In this document: in pieces, positions 17,405-26,480 of the stretch
Layout of the letters: every line of letters begins with the position of its first letter
Position numbering within the stretch: position 1 is the stretch's first letter
The notes under the pieces: model-generated
Database searches by the model: none
What the model was told of the DNA's origin: nothing
Seen by the model: only the letters and a program-made list of their open reading frames with translations
Source of the DNA: Alphaproteobacteria bacterium
Lineage (GTDB): Bacteria > Pseudomonadota > Alphaproteobacteria > Rhodobacterales > Rhodobacteraceae
DNA length: 64,000 nucleotides
NCBI GenBank assembly: GCA_030426685.1
Contig: JAUHYC010000001.1
Coordinates: 62,001-126,000 of the forward strand
Reading direction: 5' to 3'
Translations under genes and position numbers: made by a program

Positions 17405-18613
17405 TTAACTGGGTTTGGCTATTGTGATCTGTGTCACATCACAATTGCCGGTGTCAAAGGCTGCGCCACAGGCGGTCAGATAATAATTCCACATGCGGCG
17501 GAAACGCTCATCAAAGCCCAACTCCGAGATCTGATCCCATTTGGCATTGAATGTCTCATACCAGCGCCGCAGGGTCAGATCGTAACTTTTGCCAAACTCC
17601 TTCGAGTGCACGACACTCAATCCCGCCCTACCAATGTGATCTTTCAGAACGGACGGCGCCGGAAGCATTCCTCCGGGAAAGATGTATTTCTGAATGAAAT
17701 CAACGCCATTCTTGTAGATATCCCACCGATGATCTGCGACGGTAATAATTTGCAGTGTTGCCTGAGCACCGGGTTTCAAACGATCGCGCACAGTATCGAA
17801 ATAGGCAGGCCAGTATTTTTGCCCCACGGCTTCGAACATCTCGATTGAGGCAATTCCATCATATTGGCCCTGCTCGTCCCGATAATCCTGCAGCTTGAAT
17901 TCAACAAGATCGGAAAGACCAGCCTTTTCAATGCGCTCTTTCGCAAACTTCAGCTGCTCTTGACTGATGGTCAGGCCGGTGACCCGAAGGCCGCGCTCCT
18001 TGGCAGCATATTCGGCAAACCCGCCCCAACCACAACCGATCTCCAGGATGTGGTCGCCGGGTTTGGCGCCCATTTCGTCAACCAGGCTGGCATATTTCGC
18101 CGTCTGCGCTTTTTCGAGACTTTCCTGACCGGTTTCAAATATGGCACTGGAATAGGTCATCGTGTCATCCAGCCACAGTCCATAGAAATCATTTCCTAGA
18201 TCATAGTGGTACGAGATGTTCTTCTTCGCCTGCGATCGGTTGTTACGATGCAGCCAGAACCGGAGGCGTTCGTAGGCACGGACCAGGAATTTACCGGTGA
18301 AGTCATCGTAAACTGTTTCCGTACCAAGATGCACAAGGTCCATGAAACTGCGCAGATCGGGCGTGCTCCAATCGCCTTCCAGATAGGCGTCCGAAAATCC
18401 CAGCTCACCCTCACGCACCAGACGGGCAAACACCTCTGGGTCATGTATATCCACGTGGGCGACAGGGCCAGGTTTGGGCGCGTCAGCACGGAAGATACGG
18501 CCATCCGGCAAAACTATGTCGAGCCGACCGCACTCCATCCGGTTCAACATCTTGAAGACCTGAGCAAAATACCTTGGCAGGTTGTCCTGCCCTTCCGTAG
18601 ACGTCAGCAACAT
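17405..18613 (-). CDS. cfa: Cyclopropane-fatty-acyl-phospholipid synthase family methyltransferase
   Basis: A 402-residue SAM-dependent enzyme that modifies the double bond of unsaturated fatty acids in membrane phospholipids. An N-terminal lipid-binding region (1-125) leads into the family signature YHYDLGNDFYGLWLDDTMTYS (135-155), broken by no gaps. The SAM loop LEIGCGWGGF is at 190-199, and EMFEAVG follows later. Relatives next to photolyase in Rhodobacter belong to the singlet-oxygen (RpoE-ChrR) response, and some make methylated or furan fatty acids rather than cyclopropanes, so the product is uncertain. It lies 69 bases after phr and 15 bases before trgA. No promoter of its own was found in the short gap. 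Confidence 0.9.
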   Translation of the reverse strand: MLLTSTEGQDNLPRYFAQVFKMLNRMECGRLDIVLPDGRIFRADAPKPGPVAHVDIHDPEVFARLVREGELGFSDAYLEGDWSTPDLRSFMDLVHLGTETVYDDFTGKFLVRAYERLRFWLHRNNRSQAKKNISYHYDLGNDFYGLWLDDTMTYSSAIFETGQESLEKAQTAKYASLVDEMGAKPGDHILEIGCGWGGFAEYAAKERGLRVTGLTISQEQLKFAKERIEKAGLSDLVEFKLQDYRDEQGQYDGIASIEMFEAVGQKYWPAYFDTVRDRLKPGAQATLQIITVADHRWDIYKNGVDFIQKYIFPGGMLPAPSVLKDHIGRAGLSVVHSKEFGKSYDLTLRRWYETFNAKWDQISELGFDERFRRMWNYYLTACGAAFDTGNCDVTQITIAKPS

Positions 18614-18682
18614 CCGCTCTCCCCTCTGCGGTTGCGTAACAAAGCTAGGACGGGATTCGGTTTATGGCAAGTTTTCAGTTCC

Positions 18683-20107
18683 TTACTGGCTTTTTACGTG
18701 CTCATAGAGGCGCAGCGCGCGGTTACGACCTTCTTTCAGGTCAACCACAGGCTCGGGGTACTCATCATCTGACGACAGTCTCCAGCGCCGCGGTATTGCG
18801 TTGAAATACGCCAATGCAGTCTCGGGTGGGTCGGTCTGCCCTTCGGCGATCCATTTATGAACATATTTCTCTTTAGGGTCAAAGCGTTGCCGCTGCGTCT
18901 CGGGATTGAAGATTCGAAAAAAGGGGGACGCGTCGGGCCCTGAGCCCGCCACCCATTGCCACCCCATCGCATTTGCGGCTGGATCCCAGTCAACCAGGCA
19001 TTCGGCAAACCAGTTCATCCCGATTTTCCAATGCGTTGTCAGATGCTTGGTCAAATAGCTTGCAACAATCATCCGCGCACGGTTGTGCATCCGGCCCGTG
19101 ACATACATCTGCCGCAACCCCGCGTCGACCACAGGCACCCCTGTCCGCGCCTGTCTCCAGGCCTGCACCTCCGGCAAATCTTTGTCAGTGTTCCACGGAA
19201 ATCCATCCCATTCCGGTTTCCAGTTGCTGGTCAGCAGATGCGGCCAGTGAAACATCAAGTGGTAGGCAAATTCACGCCAAACCAACTGGCGTAAGAACTC
19301 CTCGGTTCCCAAGCTTCCCATCTGTGCGGCGGCCTGCACCCGATGCAATATGGTTCTTGGCCCGATTTCGCCCAGGGACAGATATTCCGAAAGGTCGGTT
19401 GTGCCGGGCTTATCCAGTCGATCTCTTCGCTCTGAATACGCGCCTAACTGGTCCAGAAAGGTATCCAATTGGTCCAGGGCCGAGTCTTCACCCGGGCGAA
19501 TAAAGGGGCGGACTATACGACCACCACGTTCCATACCCTGTCCAAGTCCCCAATCGGAGAGCTTTTCCGATACTGGCCAGCTTTGAGGTGTCATAAACCG
19601 TGTGGGCCGTGGATCGGGCGGCGGAACGTCCCGGCCTCGCACAGATCGCCACATCGGAGTGAACACGCGGAAGGGTTGACCTGCTTTGGTTGCGACCTCC
19701 CAAGGCTCGAACAACAGATGCCCGGCGAAAGATCGTGCCTCGACACCCTGTTTTGTCAGAGCGGCCTTGACGCGCGTATCTCGCTTGATCGAACCAGGAT
19801 CATATGCCCGCGTCCAATAAACACCACCTGCCCCGGTTTCCGCCACCAGCTGTTGAAGCACCTCTTGCGCATCACCGCGCCTCAGGATCAGACGACTGCC
19901 CAATTGTTCGAGCGTACGGGAAAATGCCTCCAGCCCCAGCCCCAAACGCCACTTGGGAGCAGCGCCCAGTGACAGAACCTGATTATCCAAAATGAACACA
20001 GGCAGGATAGGCCGGCCCGATTGAATGGCCGCACTAAGAGCGGGATGATCGCTCAGCCGAAGATCGCGGCGATACCACAGAATGATTGCAGACTGTCCGG
20101 TTGCCAT
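18683..20107 (-). CDS. phrB: Deoxyribodipyrimidine photolyase (class I CPD type)
   Basis: A 474-residue flavoprotein that repairs UV-induced pyrimidine dimers with blue light. The N-terminal photolyase domain begins with IILWYRRDLRLSDHPAL. The FAD-binding domain has the expected GRMHNRARMIVASYL and the active-site block WDPAANAMGWQWVAGSG with GPDASPFFRIFNP. Length and motifs fit bacterial CPD photolyases. It is the first gene of a run of six on the minus strand, and an RpoE/ECF11-like promoter lies 21-50 bases upstream. This matches the known control of phrA in Rhodobacter sphaeroides by the singlet-oxygen response. Confidence 0.93.
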   Translation of the reverse strand: MATGQSAIILWYRRDLRLSDHPALSAAIQSGRPILPVFILDNQVLSLGAAPKWRLGLGLEAFSRTLEQLGSRLILRRGDAQEVLQQLVAETGAGGVYWTRAYDPGSIKRDTRVKAALTKQGVEARSFAGHLLFEPWEVATKAGQPFRVFTPMWRSVRGRDVPPPDPRPTRFMTPQSWPVSEKLSDWGLGQGMERGGRIVRPFIRPGEDSALDQLDTFLDQLGAYSERRDRLDKPGTTDLSEYLSLGEIGPRTILHRVQAAAQMGSLGTEEFLRQLVWREFAYHLMFHWPHLLTSNWKPEWDGFPWNTDKDLPEVQAWRQARTGVPVVDAGLRQMYVTGRMHNRARMIVASYLTKHLTTHWKIGMNWFAECLVDWDPAANAMGWQWVAGSGPDASPFFRIFNPETQRQRFDPKEKYVHKWIAEGQTDPPETALAYFNAIPRRWRLSSDDEYPEPVVDLKEGRNRALRLYEHVKSQ

Positions 20108-20127
20108 GTTTTGCCCCGTGTTTTTTC

Positions 20128-20157
20128 AGTCTACGGCAAAGCGCGCGAAGTGGATCA
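20128..20157 (-). promoter_or_regulatory. Candidate RpoE/ECF11 (singlet-oxygen) promoter before phrB
   Basis: On the minus strand TGATCC (20152-20157) and TAGACT (20128-20133) are separated by exactly 18 bases. They closely resemble the RpoE-ChrR promoter pattern of Rhodobacter as I recall it (TGATCC, about 18 bases, TAAGA-like). The predicted transcript would start close to the phrB ATG at 20107. The -35 overlaps the stop codon of the upstream aminotransferase gene. Confidence 0.65.
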
Positions 20158-21381
20158 CAAAACGCGGTCAAGCGCCTCCAAAAGCTGATGAATTTCCTTT
20201 TGGTTCGTATAGTGCGTAAAGCTGAGCCGTAGCACGCCCTGTTCGGGATCGACCCCCATCGCCTGTAGCGGGCGCACCGCGTAGAAATCGCCACCACCGG
20301 CCATCACGCCAAATTTAGCCAACTCTGCGGCAACCGGTTCGGCTGCGGTATTCAGCGCCACGGCGACGGTCGGGGCGCGTTGCTTGGCATCTGCGGGGCC
20401 AATAAGACGTAGGGAGTTGCGATCAGCGAGCGCATTGAGAACGGGCTGTAGCAACGAAACTTCATGCGCGCGCATCAGGTCATGAACAAACGCGCCGCGC
20501 GCGGCCGCACCGGTTTCGGGGCCACCATGGTGGTCGCAAAGCTGCTCAATATAATCTGCCATCCCGGCACTTGCCGCAATCTGTGCGTGATCCGGCCCTG
20601 CCGGGGTAAAGCGCTTGTACAGCGTATCCCCGTTGAAAAAGTGGGCCTGATTGGGCAGCATCTCACCCAAGCTGCGCCGAATGACCATGCAGCCCTGATG
20701 CGGGCCATATGTCTTGTAAGCCGAGAACAGGTAGATATCCGGGCCCAGATCGCCCACATTCGGAAATCCATGCGGCGCGTATGAAACGCCGTCCACACAG
20801 ACGAATGCACCTGCTGCGTGCGCAATCGCGGTGATCTCGGTTACCGGATTGATCTCGCCCACGACGTTCGAGCAGTGGGGAAAGCACACCAGCCGAACAC
20901 GCTCGTCCAGTAGGTTTTCCAGATCCTGCGGGTTCAACCCGCCACTTTCGGGGTCAATCTGCCATTCGCGGATCTCGATCCCCTCATCGGCGAGACGACG
21001 CCATGGCCCGGAGTTGGCCTCGTGATCCTGATTGGTCACGACAATCGCATCGCCGGGCTGCATCCACTGCCGAAAAGCCTGTGTAAGCACATAGGTGTTT
21101 TGCGTGGTAGAAGGGCCAAAGCTCAACTCGTCGGTTTCGACGCCCAATATCGCGGCCAGACGCGTGCGCGCTTCGTCCATTTCAGCGCCGCCGAGTTGGC
21201 TGGCAGCGTATGGTGCGTAAGGTTGGACCTTGCGTTGCGTGTAGAATCGGAACAGCCGGTCAATCACGGGTTTGCAGGTGTAAGAACCACCCGCATTCTC
21301 AAAAAACGCCTGCCCTTGCAGATCTGGCTCAGAAAAGGCTGGAAACTGCGCGCGTACATATTCGATATCCAAAGTGCTCAT
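20155..21381 (-). CDS. Class-V aminotransferase / cysteine desulfurase-like PLP enzyme
   Basis: A 408-residue fold-type I PLP enzyme. The PLP lysine is Lys223 in FSAYKTYGPHQG, and the ring-contacting Asp197 is in FVCVDGVSYAPH. The segment FFENAGGSYTCKPV at 27-40 is the substrate-binding start typical of the cysteine desulfurase/selenocysteine lyase subgroup (Csd/CsdA-like and isopenicillin-epimerase-like proteins). No NifS/IscS-type mobile loop cysteine was identified, so sulfur transfer cannot be claimed. It follows pyrH by 160 bases on the same strand, and its stop codon overlaps the candidate phrB promoter. It is not obviously part of the stress operon. Confidence 0.85.
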   Translation of the reverse strand: MSTLDIEYVRAQFPAFSEPDLQGQAFFENAGGSYTCKPVIDRLFRFYTQRKVQPYAPYAASQLGGAEMDEARTRLAAILGVETDELSFGPSTTQNTYVLTQAFRQWMQPGDAIVVTNQDHEANSGPWRRLADEGIEIREWQIDPESGGLNPQDLENLLDERVRLVCFPHCSNVVGEINPVTEITAIAHAAGAFVCVDGVSYAPHGFPNVGDLGPDIYLFSAYKTYGPHQGCMVIRRSLGEMLPNQAHFFNGDTLYKRFTPAGPDHAQIAASAGMADYIEQLCDHHGGPETGAAARGAFVHDLMRAHEVSLLQPVLNALADRNSLRLIGPADAKQRAPTVAVALNTAAEPVAAELAKFGVMAGGGDFYAVRPLQAMGVDPEQGVLRLSFTHYTNQKEIHQLLEALDRVL

Positions 21382-21540
21382 GGCAGGTGCTCCCTCCCCA
21401 ATAGCCGTTCACACGGATGCGCCGCCAGTAAGCAGCGCTGTTCAACGCCCGTCAAGTGGGGTTGGAGAACACCAGCGTATCGCTCCAAGCTGCTGGAATA
21501 TAACCGCTATTACGATCAGTGACCTTCACCGCCCCAGGCG

Positions 21541-22293
21541 TTAGCCCTGCACTTTGGTATAGGTGCCTTCACCCGCCAGAATGCCCCGGAACCCGCCGGG
21601 CTCATCCAAGCCAAATACAATCAGGGGCAGGTTGTTGTCGCGCGCCAGCGCGATGGCAGAGGCATCCATGACCCGCAGCCGCTTGGCCAGCACATCGTCA
21701 TAGCTAACGCTGTCATACCGCACCGCATCCGCATGGGTTTTGGGATCTTTGTCGTAGACACCGTCAACCCCGTTCTTGCCCATGAAAATCGCCTCGCAAG
21801 CCATTTCATTCGCGCGCAACGTGGCGGCTGTGTCTGTGGTGAAATACGGGTTCCCGGTTCCCGCGGCAAAGATGCAGACCCGCTTTTTCTCAAGGTGGCG
21901 CACGGCGCGGCGGCGAATGTAGGGTTCACAGACCTCATCCATGCGAATGGCCGAGATCACACGCGTAAACACCCCAACGCCTTCCAATGCCGACTGCATT
22001 GCCAGCGCGTTCATTACCGTTGCCAGCATGCCCATATAGTCGGCCGTCGTCCGCTCCATCCCCTGCGCCGATCCGCTGAGCCCGCGGAATATGTTGCCGC
22101 CACCGATTACCATACAAATCTCGACCCCCAGATCATGGACCGATTTGACCTCTTGCGCGATGCGTTGAACGGTTGGTGGATGCAGGCCGAATCCCTGATC
22201 ACCCATCAAGGCCTCGCCCGAGATTTTCAGCATCACGCGATTGTACTTTGTGTTCGGGGTCTCAGCGGCTTCGATCGAAGGGGAAAGGGTCAT
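21541..22293 (-). CDS. pyrH: UMP kinase
   Basis: A 250-residue bacterial UMP kinase of the amino-acid-kinase fold, converting UMP to UDP with ATP. Recognisable blocks are [47 protein letters not shown] and [19 protein letters not shown]. The N-terminus carries about 18 extra residues before the core. ATG at 22293 gives the longest form, and an internal start closer to the core is possible. In many alphaproteobacteria pyrH is followed by frr, but here the next gene on the strand is an aminotransferase. The gene is divergent from miaA. Confidence 0.95.
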   Translation of the reverse strand: MTLSPSIEAAETPNTKYNRVMLKISGEALMGDQGFGLHPPTVQRIAQEVKSVHDLGVEICMVIGGGNIFRGLSGSAQGMERTTADYMGMLATVMNALAMQSALEGVGVFTRVISAIRMDEVCEPYIRRRAVRHLEKKRVCIFAAGTGNPYFTTDTAATLRANEMACEAIFMGKNGVDGVYDKDPKTHADAVRYDSVSYDDVLAKRLRVMDASAIALARDNNLPLIVFGLDEPGGFRGILAGEGTYTKVQG

Positions 22294-22390
22294 GTTGCGC
22301 TCCGGGCTGGCACGGGGTTATTTTCCGGCGCAAAATGAAGCAAAACCTCCGCAGGTTCAATGCGGATAGTCAGGAATGGGGCAACCACTG

Positions 22391-23284
22391 ATGGCCGACA
22401 ACACTGCCGACCGGCTTTGGAGCCAGTTGCCCCCGATTCCCGACAACAAACCGGTACTCATTGCCGGGCCCACAGCTTCGGGTAAATCAGCGCTGGCATT
22501 GATGATTGCCGAGCGTTGTGGAGGCGTGATCGTAAATGCCGACGCCAGCCAGGTCTATGACTGCTGGCGCGTCATTTCGGCCCGCCCCTCGCCAGAAGAT
22601 GAGGCGCGCGTGCCGCATCTGCTCTATGGCCATGTCGCCTGTGACCAGACCTACTCCACTGGGCATTGGTTGCGTGAGGTCACTCCGCTACTGTCCCATG
22701 AACCGCGCCCGATCATCGTGGGCGGGACCGGGCTCTATTTCACCGCGCTCACCGAGGGGATGGCGGATATCCCCGCGACGCCACCCGAAATCCGGGCGCA
22801 GGCCGATGCACTGTCTCTGGCGGACCTGATCGAAGGTGTCGACGCCCGGACGTTAGGCGGGCTGGATACCCGCAATCGTGCCCGCGTTCAGCGCGCATGG
22901 GAAGTGCAACATGCAACCTACCGATCGCTGACAGAATGGCAGGCGGACACACCGCCGCCGGTCCTGGACCTCAGGCAGACTGTTCCAATCGTGTTCGACG
23001 CCGAAAAAGACTGGCTGTTGAACCGCATCAATCGTCGGTTCGATCAGATGCTTGAGCATGGCGCCATGGATGAGGTCGCTGCGATGGCTGACCGCCACGA
23101 TCCCAGCCTCCCCGCCTTCAAAGCGATAGGCGTGCCAGAGTTGATGGCCTGTCTCGAAGGACGGTTGACTCTCGACGATGCGAGAGTGCGCGCTACGATT
23201 GCAACGCGTCAATTCGCGAAGCGGCAACGAACCTGGTTCCGAGCCCGAATGAAGGCGTGGCGCCGTGTAAATGCCTCAGTTTGA
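22391..23284 (+). CDS. miaA: tRNA dimethylallyltransferase
   Basis: A 297-residue cytoplasmic enzyme that adds a dimethylallyl group to adenosine 37 of tRNAs reading UNN codons. The P-loop [16 protein letters not shown] is at 22-37. It is followed by [24 protein letters not shown], and [24 protein letters not shown] and the C-terminal [14 protein letters not shown] all match MiaA. The start at 22391 is preferred because the upstream in-frame ATG at 22376 directly abuts the only AGGA sequence and would add five non-conserved residues; the evidence is not strong. The gene is divergent from pyrH and separate from the ABC importer downstream. Confidence 0.93.
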   Translation: MADNTADRLWSQLPPIPDNKPVLIAGPTASGKSALALMIAERCGGVIVNADASQVYDCWRVISARPSPEDEARVPHLLYGHVACDQTYSTGHWLREVTPLLSHEPRPIIVGGTGLYFTALTEGMADIPATPPEIRAQADALSLADLIEGVDARTLGGLDTRNRARVQRAWEVQHATYRSLTEWQADTPPPVLDLRQTVPIVFDAEKDWLLNRINRRFDQMLEHGAMDEVAAMADRHDPSLPAFKAIGVPELMACLEGRLTLDDARVRATIATRQFAKRQRTWFRARMKAWRRVNASV

Positions 23285-23628
23285 ACCAACTGGTAAAAAT
23301 TGACGCGATAACAGAAGCTTGCCCAAAACACCTGAAGCATCCAATAAGATTGACTCGAATGATCTGCTAGCGGCAATCCGATGAGTTTCAGATTGAAACG
23401 CATCCGGACCGACTTTTTTCATATATGTCGCTTTTGTACAAATGATGACGATTTCTTACATTGACGTTAATCTGAAACTGGTGCGGAATGTCGGTATGGG
23501 GATGCAAAGAAATCCAAATACCAAGCCCTCGGCCATGGGACCCGGCAAAATCCGGCACCTGTAGGGCCTGGCTCAATCAATCAAAGAAACCAACTGACCA
23601 AGAAATACAATGTCACAGGGAGACATCT
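23285..23628. other. Regulatory intergenic region before the ABC importer operon
   Basis: 344 bases without a supported gene, AT-richer than the flanks. It holds the inverted GTTTCAGATT motifs listed separately. A weak promoter-like pair TTGTAC-17-TACATT (23434-23462) lies between them. A good ribosome-binding site (GGGAG) is near 23620 for the binding-protein gene. Confidence 0.5.
23384..23479. promoter_or_regulatory. Inverted operator-like repeats upstream of the ABC importer
   Basis: AGTTTCAGATT (23384-23394) recurs exactly inverted as AATCTGAAACT (23469-23479). The first copy is part of a 15-base palindrome GTTTCAGATTGAAAC (23385-23399). The two copies flank the only promoter-like sequence of the region, as expected for a repressor or activator pair. 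The regulator is unknown. Confidence 0.5.
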
Positions 23629-25299
23629 ATGGAAAACCAGACAATCAACGGAAAGCCGATGCATTGGGCTGCAGAGATGCACGCCAAGGAATATCGTGAG
23701 GGCAATCTGAGCCGTCGTGAATTCCTGGCCCGCGTCACAGCTCTGGGCGTCGCGGTTCCGGCGGCCTATGGCATGATCGGCCTGCAATCACCGGCAGCAG
23801 CACAGGAGCCCCAGCGCGGCGGCACCATCCGCTATCAGATGGAAGTTCGCGCGCTCAAGGACCCGCGGACCTATGACTGGACACAGATCGCGACCTTCAC
23901 GGCGGGTTGGCTGGAGTATCTCGTCGAATACAACAACGACGGTACCTTCAAGCCGATGCTTCTGGAAAGCTGGGAGGCCAATGACGACGCCACCGAATAC
24001 ACGTTGAACGTCCGCCAAGGTGTTAAATGGAACAATGGCGACGATTTCACGGCCGAAGACGTAGCACGCAATATCGAAGGCTGGTGCGATGGGTCGCTGG
24101 AAGGCAACTCGATGGCCTCCCGTATGGCGTCGCTTATGGACGAGGGCACACAAAAAGCCGCAGATGGTGCAATCACCGTTGTCGACTCCCACACCGTGAA
24201 GCTGAAGTGTAACGCGCCGGACATCACGATTATTCCAGGCATGGCCGACTATCCGGCAGCCATCGTGCACAGCAGTTTCGACGCAAACGACATGCTCTCC
24301 AACCCAGTTGGCACCGGCTTTATGCTGCCTGAAAGCCACGAAGTTGGTGTGAAAGGCGTTCTGGTTCGCAACGAAGGCCACGATTGGTGGGGCTATGAGG
24401 CGGGCAAAGGCGGCTATGTCGACCGGATCGAGTTCATCGATTATGGCACTGACCCAGCAGCCTTCCTGGCCGCTTACGAGGCGGAAGAAATCGACATGAA
24501 CTGGGAATCGGTTGGTGAATTCGTCGATATCTTTGACGGTATCGGCCTGACCCGTTCCGAAATCCCATCGGGCTTTACCATCGTCATCCGTCCAAACCAG
24601 CTGGCTGAAGACGCCGACGGCAACAAAATCTATGGCGACAAGCGGGTGCGTCAGGCGCTTGCCATGGCCGTGGACAACGAGGTCTGCCTGGAGTTGGGCA
24701 TGTCGGGTTACGGCATTCCTGCCGATAACTGCCACGTAGGTCCGATGCACCCGGAACATGATTCCGCGGTGACCCGGATTCCCTACGACCCAGCTGGTGC
24801 CAAAGCCCTCATGGACGAAGCAGGCATGGGCGATTTCGAACATGAAGTTCAGTCCATCGACGACGATTGGCGCCGCAACACCACTGCAGCAGTGGTTGCT
24901 CAGCTGAATGACGCGGGCATCAAGGCCAAACATACGGTTCTGCCCGGCTCGACCTTCTGGAACGACTGGACCAAGTACCCCTATTCGTCGACCAACTGGA
25001 ACCACCGTCCGCTGGGCACACAGGTTTTGGCTCTGGCCTACAAATCGGGTGTAGCCTGGAACGAATCCGGTTTTGCCAATGCGGAGTTTGACGCTCTGCT
25101 GGCTGAGGCAAATTCGATTGCCGATGTGGATCAGCGCCGAGAAGTGATGGCCAAACTGCAGGCGATCATGATCGACGAAGGCGTGGTCATTCAGCCCTAT
25201 TGGCGGACCGCCATGCGCCACCACCGCGACAATCTTGTCGGTGTTGAAAAGCACATTGCGGATCTTCCGCAGCTCTATAAGTTCGGCATCGTTTCCTGA
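23629..25299 (+). CDS. Tat-exported ABC importer substrate-binding protein, family 5
   Basis: A 556-residue periplasmic binding protein of the DppA/OppA/NikA class (SBP_bac_5). The N-terminus carries a twin-arginine signal [22 protein letters not shown] (residues 24-45) with a cut near AAAQ, so it is exported folded. The mature part shows the family blocks [24 protein letters not shown] and [11 protein letters not shown], then [20 protein letters not shown]. Ligand is probably a peptide, opine or similar compound. ATG at 23629 is chosen for its GGGAG ribosome-binding site and because upstream codons are not protein-like. It is the first gene of a four-gene importer operon and is followed by an intercistronic hairpin. 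Confidence 0.9.
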   Translation: MENQTINGKPMHWAAEMHAKEYREGNLSRREFLARVTALGVAVPAAYGMIGLQSPAAAQEPQRGGTIRYQMEVRALKDPRTYDWTQIATFTAGWLEYLVEYNNDGTFKPMLLESWEANDDATEYTLNVRQGVKWNNGDDFTAEDVARNIEGWCDGSLEGNSMASRMASLMDEGTQKAADGAITVVDSHTVKLKCNAPDITIIPGMADYPAAIVHSSFDANDMLSNPVGTGFMLPESHEVGVKGVLVRNEGHDWWGYEAGKGGYVDRIEFIDYGTDPAAFLAAYEAEEIDMNWESVGEFVDIFDGIGLTRSEIPSGFTIVIRPNQLAEDADGNKIYGDKRVRQALAMAVDNEVCLELGMSGYGIPADNCHVGPMHPEHDSAVTRIPYDPAGAKALMDEAGMGDFEHEVQSIDDDWRRNTTAAVVAQLNDAGIKAKHTVLPGSTFWNDWTKYPYSSTNWNHRPLGTQVLALAYKSGVAWNESGFANAEFDALLAEANSIADVDQRREVMAKLQAIMIDEGVVIQPYWRTAMRHHRDNLVGVEKHIADLPQLYKFGIVS

Positions 25300-25315
25300 A
25301 TCAAACAAAAAACCG

Positions 25316-25341
25316 GCCGCGCCATTCTGGCGCGGCTCTTT
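25316..25341 (+). terminator. Intercistronic hairpin (possible partial terminator)
   Basis: A perfect 9-bp stem GCCGCGCCA/TGGCGCGGC with a 3-base loop and a short T-rich tail lies 17 bases after the binding-protein stop. It probably protects or attenuates the message so that binding protein exceeds permease. Confidence 0.7.
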
Positions 25342-25421
25342 CGTCCTGAATGCGGCGACCATAAAAACAGCGACGCGTGAAACTTTATGGAATTCACGCT
25401 GGCCGACCAACAGGGGCTACT

Positions 25422-26468
25422 ATGGGACTCTTTATTCTAAAGCGCGTCGGCATCATGCTTTTGACAGCACTGTGCCTGACGTTCTTGGTATTCTTTCTGA
25501 CCAATCTCTACCCAAACCTCGAAAAGCTTGCGAAAACGCAGGGCAACTTCCGGATGTCGGATGAGCAAGTCGAAAGCTATCTGGAAAAGAACGGATATCT
25601 ACAGGCAACGCCGATAAAATATGGCGAATGGCTGGGTATTCTACCCTCGTACCGACATACAAATGAAGATGGCACCGTTCAGGGACGATGTATTCTTCCA
25701 GGCAAAACAGCCGAAGAGTCGCCGAAATTCTGTGGCATCCTTCAGGGATACTGGGGATATTCCACCGTGTTCAAAGAAGAGGTGTCGACCGTCGTTGGAA
25801 CCCGGTTGGGTTTGACCGGGCGGTTGATGTTCTGGGTGATGCTGTTGATGGTCCCTTCAGCGCTGATCCTCGGTATTCTGGCGGGCATGAGGGAAGGCTC
25901 GGCGACAGACCGGACACTTTCGACCTTCGCAATCACCACCACCGCGACCCCTGAATATGTCTCGGGCGTCATTTTCATCGCAATCTTCACCTCATCCGCC
26001 GTGGGTCTGAAATGGTTCAAGGGGACCGCAACGCAAGCGATGGAAAATCCGACATTCGAGAATTTCTTTCTGCCGGTTCTGACGATTGCACTATATGGGA
26101 TGGGCTATATCGCCCGGATGACCCGCGCCTCGATGACCGAGGTGATGACGGCGCAATACATCCGGACCGCGCGCCTCAAAGGGGTTTCGTTCCCCAACAT
26201 CGTCATGAAACACGCGCTGCGCAATGCGCTGATCGCACCGTTCACCGTGATCATGCTGCAGTTCCCGTGGCTGCTGAACGGCGTGGTGATCGTTGAGACG
26301 CTGTTCAACTACAAGGGCTTTGGTTGGGCTCTTGTTCAGGCGGCGGGCAACAACGACATCCAGCTGCTGCTGGCTATTTCGGTCGTGTCGGTCTTTGTGG
26401 TGCTGGTGACGCAGCTGATTTCGGATATCGGCTATGTCTACCTCAACCCGCGCATTCGCATTTCGTAA
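25422..26468 (+). CDS. ABC importer permease, DppB type
   Basis: A 348-residue inner-membrane permease with about six transmembrane segments. The N-terminal MGLFILKRVGIMLLTALCLTFLVFF is typical of the DppB/OppB family. The coupling (EAA-like) loop is TAQYIRTARLKGVSFPNIVMKHALRNALI. Compared with DppB, the periplasmic loop after the first segment is longer and contains two cysteines (in GRCILP and KFCGILQ). ATG at 25422 starts directly with the first membrane helix; an in-frame start 15 codons upstream is unlikely. It pairs with the next permease, 12 bases downstream. Confidence 0.88.
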   Translation: MGLFILKRVGIMLLTALCLTFLVFFLTNLYPNLEKLAKTQGNFRMSDEQVESYLEKNGYLQATPIKYGEWLGILPSYRHTNEDGTVQGRCILPGKTAEESPKFCGILQGYWGYSTVFKEEVSTVVGTRLGLTGRLMFWVMLLMVPSALILGILAGMREGSATDRTLSTFAITTTATPEYVSGVIFIAIFTSSAVGLKWFKGTATQAMENPTFENFFLPVLTIALYGMGYIARMTRASMTEVMTAQYIRTARLKGVSFPNIVMKHALRNALIAPFTVIMLQFPWLLNGVVIVETLFNYKGFGWALVQAAGNNDIQLLLAISVVSVFVVLVTQLISDIGYVYLNPRIRIS

Positions 26469-26480
26469 AGGAGATAGAAC

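Noticed and set aside
23788-25410. Long open frame (540 codons) on the minus strand opposite the substrate-binding protein gene
   Set aside because: It is the antisense shadow of a clear SBP_bac_5 gene with Tat signal. Its translation shows no known family features and it has no ribosome-binding site.
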